Shown: positions 1-8,958, counted from the first letter of the stretch. The stretch is DNA of 64,000 bases from Streptomonospora nanhaiensis (GCF_026642255.1 NZ_CP113264.1:3968001-4032000); one strand, 5' to 3'. Notes: generated by a model from the sequence alone, not told the origin. Program-made: numbers and translations.

Positions 1-109
1 GCAGGCGGTCGAGCACGGGAACGGACAGTACGGTCACTGTGAGTACAGCAAGGAGGAGGAGCAGCGGCACGCCGCGTCCTTTCACGGTTCCTCGCCGGTC
101 CCCGGGCAT
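1..109 (-). CDS. 5' end of a membrane or secreted protein (partial)
   Basis: Only the first 36 codons lie in the window; the gene runs off the left edge. Read leftward from the ATG at 107-109, the frame gives a basic start (MPGDRRGTVKGR) and then an unbroken hydrophobic stretch rich in Leu and Val that ends near Pro-Val-Leu-Asp. This is the shape of a signal peptide or a first membrane segment. No clear Shine-Dalgarno precedes the ATG, so the start is tentative. The family cannot be recognised from this fragment. The DNA to the right, up to about 340, shows no gene. Confidence 0.4.
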   Translation of the reverse strand, partial: MPGDRRGTVKGRGVPLLLLLAVLTVTVLSVPVLDRL

Positions 110-341
110 GCTGGCGCACACCGGGGGGCGGTCGTGCCCACGGGCACGGGACCACCGGCGATCAGGGAGCGAGGATGGTGTGGGGCACTCCGGGAGTGCC
201 GCGCGCACGACCGGGACGGGGCAGGCCCGTCCTACCCGCTACGGGTGTGTGCTGCCCGGGTACGCCGAAGCGGCCCGTGCGCGCACGTGCGGCGGGAGAG
301 GTCGTTGCGTGAAAGAGAGAGCCCTCTGGCGAGGGAACGGG

Positions 342-470
342 TCAGCTGCGTCCGGGCGGGCAGGCGCTGAGCTCACCGTGGGCGTTGGTGCCCCACGAGG
401 TGGAGTAGCCGTTGGTGCCCAGGGGGCGGGGGTTGCGGACCGAGATCTTGTAGCGCTCGGCGAAGCGCAT
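342..470 (-). CDS. Possible small ORF or C-terminal remnant, unrecognised
   Basis: A 42-codon leftward frame begins MRFAERYKISV and ends GELSACPPGRS. Nearly every third base is G or C, as in the real genes here, whereas the upstream extension of the same frame loses this bias. It could be a very small gene or the surviving tail of a decayed larger protein. A GGGCGG sits directly before the ATG, too close to be a convincing ribosome site. No domain is recognised. The coding signal is compositional only. Confidence 0.22.
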   Translation of the reverse strand: MRFAERYKISVRNPRPLGTNGYSTSWGTNAHGELSACPPGRS

Positions 471-1004
471 CCGCCCGGTGGCTGCGAGAGAGGGCCGCGC
501 GCAGAAGGGCGGCCGAGAGGAACGACGGCTCGGCGAGGACGACGTGAACGGGGAAGGCGACGACTGCACGGCCAACTCCCCTCCCGTCTTACGCAAAACC
601 GACAACGGCACAGACCCTACCAGCTGCTGTTCCGTGAAAAGGGGCGGGGTGCCCCACGACACACCCGCGCCTCCGGAAGGACGCCCTGTCCGGCGAATCC
701 GGTCCGTAGGGGTACCGGGGTCGGGCCTGCGGCGGCTCCACCGGGAGCCGAGGCGGAGTCGGTGAACTGTGGGAAGGCCGGGGAGGCGCTGCAGGATGCG
801 GCTGGACGGATCGATGGCAGACGGGCACGCGAAGCTCCTGGCGGACCGGTCATGTGGTCGTGAATCCGTCTACCAGGAGCTTTCTTCATGTCCGCCGCCG
901 GGGGCGCCGGCCCGACCACCCGTCGGCGTGGAGGGGGTCCAGCGGTCGGCCCGCCGTCGCCTCGGCCGTTCCGCACCCTGCGGGAGACGAACGCTGATCG
1001 TCGA
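471..1004. other. Intergenic stretch without a supportable gene
   Basis: Open frames on both strands lack consistent third-position bias and recognisable domains. A 10-bp inverted repeat (AAGCTCCTGG at 832-841, CCAGGAGCTT at 873-882) with a 31-nt loop and trailing TTTCTT is present, but it is too loosely spaced to call as a terminator with confidence. Confidence 0.4.
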
Positions 1005-1496
1005 TCAGCCCTTCGCCTCGCGGACGTCCTTTCCCTGCTCGGCGAAGGCTTTGAAGTCCTGCATGTGCTGGTGCGACTGCTTGCGGAAGGCGCCGGGCAT
1101 CAGGAGCCCCACCAGCCGCATCATCACACCGCTGAACCGGTACTCGTTCTCGCTCGCCCAGAGGGTCGTCTCCGGACCGGCTTCGGTCAGCCGGTCGCGC
1201 GCCGCGCTCCACATGCCCTCGCCGACGATCTCGCGGTCGAAGTGAACGACCTGCTCTTTCGGGATCCCGCGCAGGTTGGCCGGTTCCCGGCGCGTGACGG
1301 TCTCGGTGCACTCCATCTTCTGCTTTCCCGCCTGCATCACGACCCGCGAGGTGGTACCGACCTGCCCGTGCACCCCGCTCAGCGGCTCGTGCAGTACCAG
1401 GCCCCGCAGCCACTTCGACATGTGTGCCGGGTCCGCGAGCAGCTGTGCCACCCTCTCCCGCGGTAGGGCGACCTCGATCGAGACGGTGTACTTCAT
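1005..1496 (-). CDS. SRPBCC-family (START-like) protein
   Basis: 163 residues, cytosolic. The N-terminus (MKYTVSIEVALPRERVAQLLADPAHMSKWL) has the first strand, helix and Trp typical of polyketide-cyclase/Bet v 1-like SRPBCC domains. A central series of beta strands and a long C-terminal helix (FRKQSHQHMQDFKAFAEQ) complete the helix-grip fold. The family forms a deep hydrophobic pocket and binds lipids, polyketides or aromatic ligands; no catalytic residue identifies a substrate here. The length is full for the family. The gene stands alone downstream of the toxin locus and on the same strand, about 200 bp beyond the immunity gene, so it may be read through from there. Specific function unknown. 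Confidence 0.85.
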   Translation of the reverse strand: MKYTVSIEVALPRERVAQLLADPAHMSKWLRGLVLHEPLSGVHGQVGTTSRVVMQAGKQKMECTETVTRREPANLRGIPKEQVVHFDREIVGEGMWSAARDRLTEAGPETTLWASENEYRFSGVMMRLVGLLMPGAFRKQSHQHMQDFKAFAEQGKDVREAKG

Positions 1497-1695
1497 GACC
1501 GAGCGCTCCGGTTCCCGAGTGGTGTGGCATGCACGTGCAGCCTCACCTCATGGTATTCAGCCACGCCATGTGCCCGACGTGTGAACGGCTCCCCCGGTCC
1601 GCGTGGTCATGGCGTCTGCCGCCCTGTCAGAGAAGGACGAGGGCGCGCCGGGGCCGACGCGGGGCAGGGGAATCCAGCCGCTTCCAGGACACGCC

Positions 1696-2124
1696 CTAGC
1701 CCTGCGCCTGGGCGATCTTCTCCCTGAGCCAGTCGGAGAGCGCGTCGTCGTCCCGGGGGAACTTGCTCAGCTCGAAGACATAGCTGTCCGGCGACGGAGG
1801 AATCGGGTGGACCCCAAGCTCCCTGTCGTAATGGAATTCCGCCTTGAACTTCTCCGGACGGGTCACCAGAATCGACATGGCCAGCCATGTCCCCTTGCCC
1901 TCCTCGTACATCTCGCCCTTGAGGAACTTGGCCTTCTGGCTGACGGAATACGGGTGACGCTTCCTCTTTGTTTCTCCACTCTCGAAGGTCACGAGATTCT
2001 CGCTCGCCGCAGCACCCCCGATGTAGTCATACCTGTAATTCATCGAGGTCCAGCCGGCCGGGGCGGCCCCGACCAGCTCAAGGGCCATGTCGCGCACCAG
2101 CTCCTGCTGCTTGGCAAGATCCAT
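1696..2124 (-). CDS. YezG-like (DUF600) immunity protein for the adjacent nuclease toxin
   Basis: 142 residues. The frame stays open to a GTG at 2139 that overlaps the toxin's stop by one base. I chose the internal ATG at 2122-2124 because GGAGGG lies 7 nt before it. The sequence (QQELVRDMALELVG near the start, a central Tyr-rich segment, and LREKIAQAQ at the end) resembles the YezG/DUF600 family. In Bacillus, YezG neutralises the C-terminal DNase of YeeF, and here too the partner upstream ends in a non-specific endonuclease domain. The tight coupling behind the toxin gene is standard for toxin-immunity pairs. The family call rests on pattern recognition and context; direct neutralisation is inferred. 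Confidence 0.7.
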   Translation of the reverse strand: MDLAKQQELVRDMALELVGAAPAGWTSMNYRYDYIGGAAASENLVTFESGETKRKRHPYSVSQKAKFLKGEMYEEGKGTWLAMSILVTRPEKFKAEFHYDRELGVHPIPPSPDSYVFELSKFPRDDDALSDWLREKIAQAQG

Positions 2125-2138
2125 CGAATTTCCCTCCA

Positions 2139-5100
2139 CTAATTCACCGGAGTCCGCGTGGGATGGTTGTCATATACCAACATCGCCTGGTCCTCGCCAT
2201 TAAGCGACCAGTCTACCACGATTTCCCCAGGCGGGGCCCCCAGGGTATCCATTTCCGTAGGCCGGTCTCTGTCATACCGATCCGCATAGCTATTGAGGTT
2301 TTCCTGCCTCGCCTGGAATTTTTCCCGGTCGAAATCCGGAAGCGAGTCATCGTATTTGAGTTCCACCCGGAACGTGATCGAGGGATTGTCGCCGGCGAGG
2401 TCGCGCCAGTGGTCGATGAGCGCCGGCTTCCCGCCCGGCTGGCCCTCCGCGTACTCGGTGCTGTACGCCCGGCCCAGGCGCCCGTCATCCCCGGAGAGGA
2501 TCCCGTTCCAGAGGTATTCGAGGCGCCCCCAGTTCTGGAGGAAGGTCGCACCCCCGCCGGTGTGGTTCAGGGATTTGAGCATGGGGATGATGTTGATGCG
2601 CTCCCCGGGGCCGGCGAAGAAGTTGCTCGCGACGACGTGCCCGCCCTGCCAGGTGGAGGTGTCGTAGACGTACTCCGCGTCGTCGCGCGCGTTGTACTCC
2701 TCGAAGTAGTTCCTGCCCTCGTGGCCGATGGCGGTCTGCTCGTTGTTGCGCGACTCCCTCCCCGGCCTGAGCTCGCCCTCGATGGAGACCGTCCTGGACC
2801 TGGCGTCGGTCTCGTAGACGAGCTGCCCGCCCGTCCTGGGGCTGTCGACGTAGTACGTGGCGTTCGGCCTGGGGTAGACGAGTTCGGGGTTGCCCTGGGT
2901 GTCCGTCCCGGCCCGGGTCTCGACGTGGGTGATCCTGCCGTCGGAGTCGGTGATGAAGACCCCCCGGCCCTCCACCCGGTAGAGGGTGTCGGGATCCAGG
3001 CGGACCTCGGCCCCGTTCGCCCCTGTCCCGAACCGCTGGTTCTCCCCGGGGAAACCCGGGTCCCCCGCGTCGAGCCTCTGGGTGTGCTCGAAGGAGGGCC
3101 GGTTCGCCGCGCCGTCGTAGGGGTTGCGGTCGCGCCACCAGTCCAGCGCCGAGTCGACGTACCCGTCCAGGTTGGACAGGTCGTCGGAGATCCGGAAGTC
3201 CGGGTCGGGTGAGGGGATGCCCCACTTCTCCCACAGGTTGAAGGCGTTGGGTCCGCCTTCCCGGGGCGCGATGTCGTGCGCGCCGTTCCGGTCCGGGTCC
3301 GGCGTGTAGGTGTCGTCGCTCCACAGCTGCGGATCGCGCGAACGGTAGGGGACGCCCTCGTCCATCAGCCGGGCCTCGACGTACTCGTGCATGACCAGAC
3401 GGCGGAAGTGGGCCGCCTCCGAGGCGTCCAGGGTGCCCGCCTCGGCCTTGCGCCACAGGTCGGCGATGTGGTCCATGGGGGCGAACCGGCCGCTGCGCTG
3501 GGTCGTCCCGTCCGGCGGCACCGGGACGTCCGGGTGCTCGCGGAAGAACAGGTGCTGCTTGATCTCGTCGATGACGTCCGGGTCGAAGCCGGTGTTCTCG
3601 GAGATGCGGTCGACGTCGCCGTCGTCGGCGCGGATCTCGTTGTAGCGCTCCAGGGCCTCGGCGCTCTCCGGCACGTCGATGTACCGGTTGCCCTCGTCGT
3701 CGAAGTAGGTGCCGGTCTCGTCCCGGCGCCCCACCTCGATGTGGTCGCCCTGGCTGTCGAAGAAGCCCGGCCCCTCCTCCAGGTTGGCCGAGGGGTTGTT
3801 GTCGCCCTCGGACCCTCCGGCCCGCTGGACGTGCTCCGGGCGCTCCCCGTCCGGGCCGTCGGCGCCGTCGGTGCGGTCCGGGGCGAGGTCGCCGTCCGGG
3901 GTGAGGTCGCCGTCCGGACGCTCCGGCAGGCCGCCGCCGTCCGCGCCGTGGTGGCCGCGGTCCGACCCATCGGACCCGCCGTTGCCGCCCCGTCCCGACC
4001 CGGTGTCCGCGTCCACCACGGTCGTGCCGCCCCGCGGGCCGTCCAGCCCCGTGGCACCGTCCACGCTGTTGTCGAACGTGCCGTCGTCGCGGGCGTCGAT
4101 CTCGTTGCCCGCGCTGTCGACCTCGACCCTCTCGTGGTCGGCCTCGAAGCGGTCCACAGGCGTGTCGTCGAGCGCGGCCGCGTCGTCGGGCACCTGGGAG
4201 GCGACCCAGCGGTTCTGCTCCCCGTCCAGCCCCTCCGCCAGGTCGCGGCGCGACTCCGGGTCCACGCCGTCCAGGAAGTCCGCGCCCGCGTCGAGCTGGT
4301 CGGCGGTCGGGTCGACGGTCTCCTCGGAGCCGGAGTCCCCGTTCCGGCGGTTGTCGTTCTCCGGCTCCGGATCCGTGTTCGTGTTCGTCGTCCCGCGCGG
4401 CACGGACCCCGTGTCCCCGGTGGGCTCGGCGTCGGACCCCGTGTCGCCGTCGGAGCCGTCGCCCGTGGTGCGCCGCCCGTCGCCGTCCGGGAGGTCCGGG
4501 GTGCCGGCGGCGTTGAGCCGCTCCAGCGCGTCGGTCATCCGCCCGAGGTCCGCGGGGCTGAGGTCCAGGTCGGCCAGGTCGCTCAGATCCACCGGGGTGA
4601 TGGACCCGTCGCCGAACCGGGGCACCCGGGCCAGCACCGACGGGTCGATGCCTCCGGGGAACTCCGACAGGTCCGGCACGTCCGGGGTGCGGCTGCCGCC
4701 GACCGCGTTGACGATGTTGGCGCCGCGCCAGGCCATGAGCGGCACTCCCACGACCGCGCCGACACCGGTGGCGGTGAGCAGCGCGCCGCCCACCGTCGCG
4801 CCGATGTTGAGGGCCGCCGTGCCGATGACGTACCAGGGCCGCTCGCCCCACTCCTCCCACGGCACGACCGCGTGGGCCGCATCCTTCCAGGCGTTGCCCG
4901 CGGTCTCCCAGGAGAAGCCCCACTCGCCGTTCTCGTCCTTGCCGACGCCCACCAGCGCGCCCAGGCCCTCGACGGTGCCGCCCCAGTACTCCCAGAGGTT
5001 GTCGCCCCAGTTCCCGGCGAACCACCCGTCCGGGCCGTGCGCGCCGACCATCCCGCCGACGTCCTCGGCGATGCCCACGAAGAAGTCGCCGACGGCGTCG

Positions 5101-5759
5101 CCGACGTCGTTGTACCAGGCGTGGTCGGTCGTCTGCGGCGCCCCCCACTCCATGGCGATGCCCTCCAGGGGCGCGTCGAAGCCGTACACGAACTCGCCGT
5201 CGCCCGCCGTGACCGACCCGTCGGCCCTCTGGGCGATGAACGTGGTGCCGCCGAACAGCCCGGTGATGGCGTTGGCGCAGGTCCGCTCCGCCTCCTCGAA
5301 CTCGTGCATCAGGCCCGCGGCCCGGTCGAGGAGGTCGTTGTGCTTGGTGACGTTCTCGCTCTCCTCCTTCCACCAGAGGAAGCCGCTGCCCTCGTCCCAG
5401 TCCTCCTTGCTCCCGTAGTCGATGCTGCTGAGGAACGCGTAGGAGTCGGTCTTGAGGGTGGCCCAGCGCGCCTTGATGTCGCGGACCTTCTCGGCGAAGT
5501 CGATGAGCGCCCCGGAGGCGCTGGACAGCGCGCCGGACACGTCCTCGGCGTCGCCGGTGAGCGGGTTGAGGACGGTGAAGAGGTCCTGGTCCTCGGGGGC
5601 GGTGTAGATGCCCTGCAGCCCGCCCCAGGCGCCGGTGATGTCGGCGGTGGTGTCGGTGAGGTCGGTGCCGTCGGTCTTCAGCTTCGCGGCCACGGCGTCG
5701 AGGGCGTACGTGAGGGTCTCGGGGACGGGAAAGCCGCTCGGATCGATCAGGTCGGACAA
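2139..5759 (-). CDS. Large polymorphic toxin (type VII-type effector) with C-terminal DNA/RNA non-specific endonuclease
   Basis: 1206 residues, TTG start. The first ~115 residues form a helical, WXG-like region (GAWGGLQGIY). A hydrophobic stretch lies at about 308-344, then an Asp/Gly/Pro-rich disordered linker at about 395-620. At 700-880 is a globular region containing HEYVE (His791), similar to a module common in actinobacterial polymorphic toxins. The C-terminal ~200 residues match the Endonuclease_NS_2 type, with GGHVVASNFF (His1041) followed by INIIPM and a conserved Asn, the usual His-metal active site. This domain should degrade nucleic acids in the target cell. There is no Sec signal; the N-terminal helices and the DUF6507 gene upstream suggest export by an ESX/type VII-like system encoded elsewhere. 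The immunity gene follows immediately. Some of the HEYVE region may have its own activity (see findings). Confidence 0.85.
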   Translation of the reverse strand: MSDLIDPSGFPVPETLTYALDAVAAKLKTDGTDLTDTTADITGAWGGLQGIYTAPEDQDLFTVLNPLTGDAEDVSGALSSASGALIDFAEKVRDIKARWATLKTDSYAFLSSIDYGSKEDWDEGSGFLWWKEESENVTKHNDLLDRAAGLMHEFEEAERTCANAITGLFGGTTFIAQRADGSVTAGDGEFVYGFDAPLEGIAMEWGAPQTTDHAWYNDVGDAVGDFFVGIAEDVGGMVGAHGPDGWFAGNWGDNLWEYWGGTVEGLGALVGVGKDENGEWGFSWETAGNAWKDAAHAVVPWEEWGERPWYVIGTAALNIGATVGGALLTATGVGAVVGVPLMAWRGANIVNAVGGSRTPDVPDLSEFPGGIDPSVLARVPRFGDGSITPVDLSDLADLDLSPADLGRMTDALERLNAAGTPDLPDGDGRRTTGDGSDGDTGSDAEPTGDTGSVPRGTTNTNTDPEPENDNRRNGDSGSEETVDPTADQLDAGADFLDGVDPESRRDLAEGLDGEQNRWVASQVPDDAAALDDTPVDRFEADHERVEVDSAGNEIDARDDGTFDNSVDGATGLDGPRGGTTVVDADTGSGRGGNGGSDGSDRGHHGADGGGLPERPDGDLTPDGDLAPDRTDGADGPDGERPEHVQRAGGSEGDNNPSANLEEGPGFFDSQGDHIEVGRRDETGTYFDDEGNRYIDVPESAEALERYNEIRADDGDVDRISENTGFDPDVIDEIKQHLFFREHPDVPVPPDGTTQRSGRFAPMDHIADLWRKAEAGTLDASEAAHFRRLVMHEYVEARLMDEGVPYRSRDPQLWSDDTYTPDPDRNGAHDIAPREGGPNAFNLWEKWGIPSPDPDFRISDDLSNLDGYVDSALDWWRDRNPYDGAANRPSFEHTQRLDAGDPGFPGENQRFGTGANGAEVRLDPDTLYRVEGRGVFITDSDGRITHVETRAGTDTQGNPELVYPRPNATYYVDSPRTGGQLVYETDARSRTVSIEGELRPGRESRNNEQTAIGHEGRNYFEEYNARDDAEYVYDTSTWQGGHVVASNFFAGPGERINIIPMLKSLNHTGGGATFLQNWGRLEYLWNGILSGDDGRLGRAYSTEYAEGQPGGKPALIDHWRDLAGDNPSITFRVELKYDDSLPDFDREKFQARQENLNSYADRYDRDRPTEMDTLGAPPGEIVVDWSLNGEDQAMLVYDNHPTRTPVN

Positions 5760-5982
5760 GGGGGACCACCGTTACCAGTGCCGGGGGAAGGTCGCGGGCG
5801 GTGCGGGGCCGCGGTGCTTCCCGGGTTCCGTACGTGTCTGCGCGGGGCGGATCCGCGTCCCGGGCCGAGGGGGGTCGGGCGGAGCGGGTCCGGGCGGCCG
5901 GTGGGGGCTGGCACCGGTGGGAGGGGGCGGGGGAAGGGTTCAGCGGCGGTGCCGTGCGCCGGGCGCACGGCACCGGGGAGGG

Positions 5983-6504
5983 TCAGGCGCCGGCGCCGTC
6001 GAGGGCGTCGAGCCCGGCCTCGGTCTCGGGGGCCCTGGGCTCGTCCCCGAGGTGGGTGGGGAGCGTGCCCCGGTACAGGCCCGCGGCGTCGATGTCGATC
6101 GTGCCGGTGGTCGACAGGGAGAAGCCGCCGCCGCGCTCGTACATGCGGATCAGCGGCTCGAAGGGGTCGGGCAGGTCGGGCAGGGACGCCCCGGCGTCGC
6201 GGGCCGCCGCCATGTGCAGCGCCCACACGCAGCTCTTGCCCACCGTCGGGTACTGCGCGATGATCACCGGGCTCCCCAGCACGCCTTCGACCACCTCGTC
6301 GGCGGCGCGCACGCCCGGCGCCGCGAACTCCGCGATGTCGTAGAACGGCCACCCCTTGGCGCCCAGGGCACGCGTCCACACGGCCGAGCGGCGCAGGTAC
6401 TCGCGCATCAGCGCGACCCGCGACCGCGTGTGCTCCAGGTCGCCGTCCCAGTCGATCGCGTGGATGCGGACGGCGAGGTCGCTGACCGCGGTGGTGGTGC
6501 TCAT
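5983..6504 (-). CDS. Hypothetical protein of the toxin operon
   Basis: 173 residues, soluble, no membrane segment. The ATG at 6502-6504 is preceded by GAAGGG at good spacing. The sequence is a single compact domain: an N-terminal helix, a WPFYDIAEFAAPG segment, a central region with VIIAQYPTVGKSC, and a strand-rich end (GFSLSTTGTIDID), then an acidic tail. I do not recognise the family. Its place between a DUF6507 gene and the effector, on the same strand, suggests a secretion partner, chaperone or adaptor for the toxin. A second immunity role cannot be excluded. Confidence 0.6.
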   Translation of the reverse strand: MSTTTAVSDLAVRIHAIDWDGDLEHTRSRVALMREYLRRSAVWTRALGAKGWPFYDIAEFAAPGVRAADEVVEGVLGSPVIIAQYPTVGKSCVWALHMAAARDAGASLPDLPDPFEPLIRMYERGGGFSLSTTGTIDIDAAGLYRGTLPTHLGDEPRAPETEAGLDALDGAGA

Positions 6505-6561
6505 CGTGATCCCTTCACGTCGGGGGCGTCGGGGCGGCCGTCGGCCGCCGGGGAGGCGGCG

Positions 6562-6936
6562 TCAGACGGCCTGGTTGGGGCCGTTCGAGGGGGGCGGCGG
6601 GGGCGGGGGCGGGATCACTCCCGCGTTGGCCTGGGCCTCCTCCGCCATCTCGAGGTTGCCGTTCATGTAGTGGGTGGTGGCCTCGCTGGCGCCGGTGACG
6701 GCGGCCATGGTCAGGCCCGCGATGTCGCCCATGATCCCGAAGTAGTGCTCGGCGAACTCGCCCAGGGCCATGCCGATGATGCCGCTCTTGGCGTACTCGC
6801 CGCTGTCCACCAGGTGTTCCTCGACGTTCTCCATGACGCCGACCAGGCCCTCGCCGCTGCCCTCCTCGCCGAGGTGGCCGGCGACGGCCTGGAGGACGCC
6901 GCCCACGGCCGCGGGCTGGATGTTCCACTGCGACAC
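6562..6936 (-). CDS. DUF6507-family small protein (WXG100-like secretion partner)
   Basis: 124 residues. The GTG start has AAAGGAG six bases upstream. It opens MSQWNIQPAAVGGVLQ, the signature of actinobacterial DUF6507 proteins, which resemble WXG100 helical hairpins, and continues with helices (GLVGVMENVEEHLVD; IIGMALGEFAEHYFGIMGDIAG). The tail is a run of prolines (eight in a row) ending NGPNQAV, probably unstructured. Proteins of this type sit first in operons with large T7-type effectors and are thought to be co-secreted or to guide the effector. It is the first gene of the leftward toxin operon here. The secretion role is inferred from family and context. Confidence 0.65.
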   Translation of the reverse strand: MSQWNIQPAAVGGVLQAVAGHLGEEGSGEGLVGVMENVEEHLVDSGEYAKSGIIGMALGEFAEHYFGIMGDIAGLTMAAVTGASEATTHYMNGNLEMAEEAQANAGVIPPPPPPPPSNGPNQAV

Positions 6937-7440
6937 GGACTGCTCCTTTCGCGTGTGCGCCGGTCGGCGTGCGGCCGGCGCGGTCCGGACCCGTCGGTCC
7001 CGGGGTGCGGGTCGTTCCGGAAGGGTGCGGGCGGGGGGGCGGCGCGCGGGTCAGGCGTCGCGGGAGGAAAAGGCTACCGGTCGGACGTCGCCCGGGGCCA
7101 CGGCCCCGGCGGCCGGCGGGGCCGGCTCCCGGGACGCGGACACAGGTGTGACGTCCCCTCCGCGTTGAAGGTTTCACCGTCTTCGGACCAAAGGAAACCA
7201 CCCGTGCGCGAGGGTTTCGGAGGCGCCCGCGACCTGCGGCGGCGCGGACCGGGGTGTCACCCGCCCCCTCCGGCACCGGGCGCCGCGGAGGTCCGTCCGG
7301 AGCGGGTTCGGCGACGCCCCCGCCGCCGGAGGCGTCGCCGCGGCCGCTCCGGGAACACATGGACGTGAACCTTCCGGACATCCCGCGTATCCCACCCGGC
7401 ACCACTCCGCCGTCCGCCCCCCTGTGTTGAGGAGTCCCCC
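6937..7440. promoter_or_regulatory. Divergent promoter region between the toxin operon and the DUF6177 gene
   Basis: About 500 bp without a convincing gene. It holds short inverted GGTTTC/GAAACC elements (7169-7174, 7193-7198, and again 7212-7217) that could be regulator sites. A 23-codon frame at 7359-7430 ends just before the DUF6177 ribosome site. No promoter could be assigned with confidence. Confidence 0.35.
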
Positions 7441-8958
7441 TTGAGCCACGACGCGGTCGCCCTGCTGGCCGACGCCCCCGACCGCCGCGCCCTCATCGAC
7501 GCGCTCGCCGCAGCCGGGCGCGACCTGCGGGTGCGCCTGGTCGCCGACGGAGCCCTGGTGGAGCTCGTCGACGAGGGCGGCCGGGTGGTCGCCGCCATGC
7601 AGGCCGCCCAGAAGCTGGCCCTGTCCGCCGAGGCCGAGCGCCTGCTCGCCGACGGCATCGCCGACGACCTGCCCGCCCAGCCGTACTGGGTGGAGGCCCG
7701 CGGCGCGGACCTCCCCGGCGCCGACACCGCCGGGGTGGTCGGCCGCTTCGCCCGCCGCCTCGCCGAGCGCCTGGGCGGCTCGGTGTGGGAGCCCGCCCCC
7801 GGGCTGGACCGGCGCGATCCGTTCCTGGAGGGCGCCACCGGCCACCCCGCGGTCACCGCCCTCACCGAGCAGGCCGCCGTCGTGGTGCAGGACCGCCCCC
7901 TGGTCCCGCTCTCCCCCTGGATCGTGGACGTCCTGGCCCGCCACGGCCGCAGGGGCCTGCGCCTCCAGGTCGTCACCCCCTCGACCTCGCGCATCACCCA
8001 CGCCCTGCACTCCTTCCTGATGTCCCCCGCCGCCCGCTGGGTGGTCCAGGCCCCCGGGGGCTCCTACTACGACGGCTTCTCCGGCGTTCGGCTGCGCTGG
8101 GACGAGCGCGAGGCCTTCACCGTGGACGGGGACGCCCGGGCCGACGGCCCGCCGGAGGCGTTCCGCGCCGACGACGCCGACCGCGGCTGCCAACTGCACG
8201 TGGACCTCAACGTGGAGCACCCCGCCGACAACGGCCTGGTCCTGGGCCGCTCCGTGGAACTGCTCGCCGAGCGCCTGGGCGGCGGCCCGCCCGCCGTGTG
8301 GGGCACGGCGGAGCCCCTCCCCCAGGAGTGGAGGCGGGCCGTGTTCACCCGGACCGTGCGCAACCGCGCCCCCGGCCGGACCTGGGCGGCGTTCTCCGGC
8401 CCGCCCGAGGGCGCGCGCGAGGACGGCGTGCGCCCGTTCGCGGGCACGGTGCGGGTGAGCCGCACCTCGTTCGGGGTGCGCGAGGCGATCACGTTCGCCG
8501 TCGGGTACCCCGAGGGCGCCGAACCCGACCTGTCGGTGCTGCCCTCGCTGGTCGGGGAGCTGACCGAGCGGGACGTGCTGCGGACCATGACGGTGCGCCG
8601 GGTGGGCGGCCGCGCCGATCTCACCTACGCGCCCCACTGGGCGGGTCTGCCTCTGCCGGTGGGCATGGCCCTGGGCCAGGAGGCGGTGGCCGTCATCGGC
8701 ACCGGTCGGGCGCTGGGCGCCCCCGTGCGCCCGCTGCCGTTCGGGCCGCCGCTGACCCCCGCGTTCTGGTACCAGGTGGGTACCGGGGTGGAGCACGACT
8801 CCTGGGTGCGGTTCCGGGGGCTGATGGCCCACCTGCACCCCGAGGGCCGCCCCGGCGCCCCCGGGGACGCCCCCGGCCCCGGACGGGCGACCGATCACGG
8901 GGACGCGCCCGCCGACAGCGCCCCCTCCCCCGGCGACGCTCCCGCGGCGGCTCCGTGA
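7441..8958 (+). CDS. DUF6177-family protein, probable type VII/toxin-locus accessory
   Basis: 505 residues, TTG start with GAGGAG six bases upstream. The protein is cytosolic and well folded over the first ~460 residues, with blocks such as QLHVDLNVEHPADNG, RVSRTSFGVREAITFAVGYPEG and GTGVEHDSWVRFRG near the end. The last ~45 residues are a Pro/Ala/Asp-rich disordered tail. The architecture matches actinobacterial DUF6177, whose members are often encoded beside ESX-like secretion genes and large effectors; the biochemical role is not known. It is divergent from the toxin operon and shares its upstream region, so co-regulation is plausible. No catalytic motif is apparent. Confidence 0.6.
   Translation: MSHDAVALLADAPDRRALIDALAAAGRDLRVRLVADGALVELVDEGGRVVAAMQAAQKLALSAEAERLLADGIADDLPAQPYWVEARGADLPGADTAGVVGRFARRLAERLGGSVWEPAPGLDRRDPFLEGATGHPAVTALTEQAAVVVQDRPLVPLSPWIVDVLARHGRRGLRLQVVTPSTSRITHALHSFLMSPAARWVVQAPGGSYYDGFSGVRLRWDEREAFTVDGDARADGPPEAFRADDADRGCQLHVDLNVEHPADNGLVLGRSVELLAERLGGGPPAVWGTAEPLPQEWRRAVFTRTVRNRAPGRTWAAFSGPPEGAREDGVRPFAGTVRVSRTSFGVREAITFAVGYPEGAEPDLSVLPSLVGELTERDVLRTMTVRRVGGRADLTYAPHWAGLPLPVGMALGQEAVAVIGTGRALGAPVRPLPFGPPLTPAFWYQVGTGVEHDSWVRFRGLMAHLHPEGRPGAPGDAPGPGRATDHGDAPADSAPSPGDAPAAAP

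Noticed and set aside
832-882. 10-bp inverted repeat with a 31-nt loop
   Set aside because: The loop is too long, and no gene ends beside it on the proper strand.
2485-5973. An 1162-codon open frame opposite in phase to the toxin gene on the same strand
   Set aside because: Composed almost only of Arg/Gly/Pro/Ala, the usual shadow of a G+C-rich gene; no domain.
3276-6263. A 995-codon open frame on the + strand across the toxin gene
   Set aside because: Val/Gly/Ala/Arg-rich antisense shadow without domains; the minus-strand toxin has clear motifs.
7359-7430. A 23-codon frame (MDVNLPDIPRIPPG...) just before the DUF6177 gene
   Set aside because: Its ribosome site is poor and no homologue comes to mind; it may be chance in the divergent promoter region.
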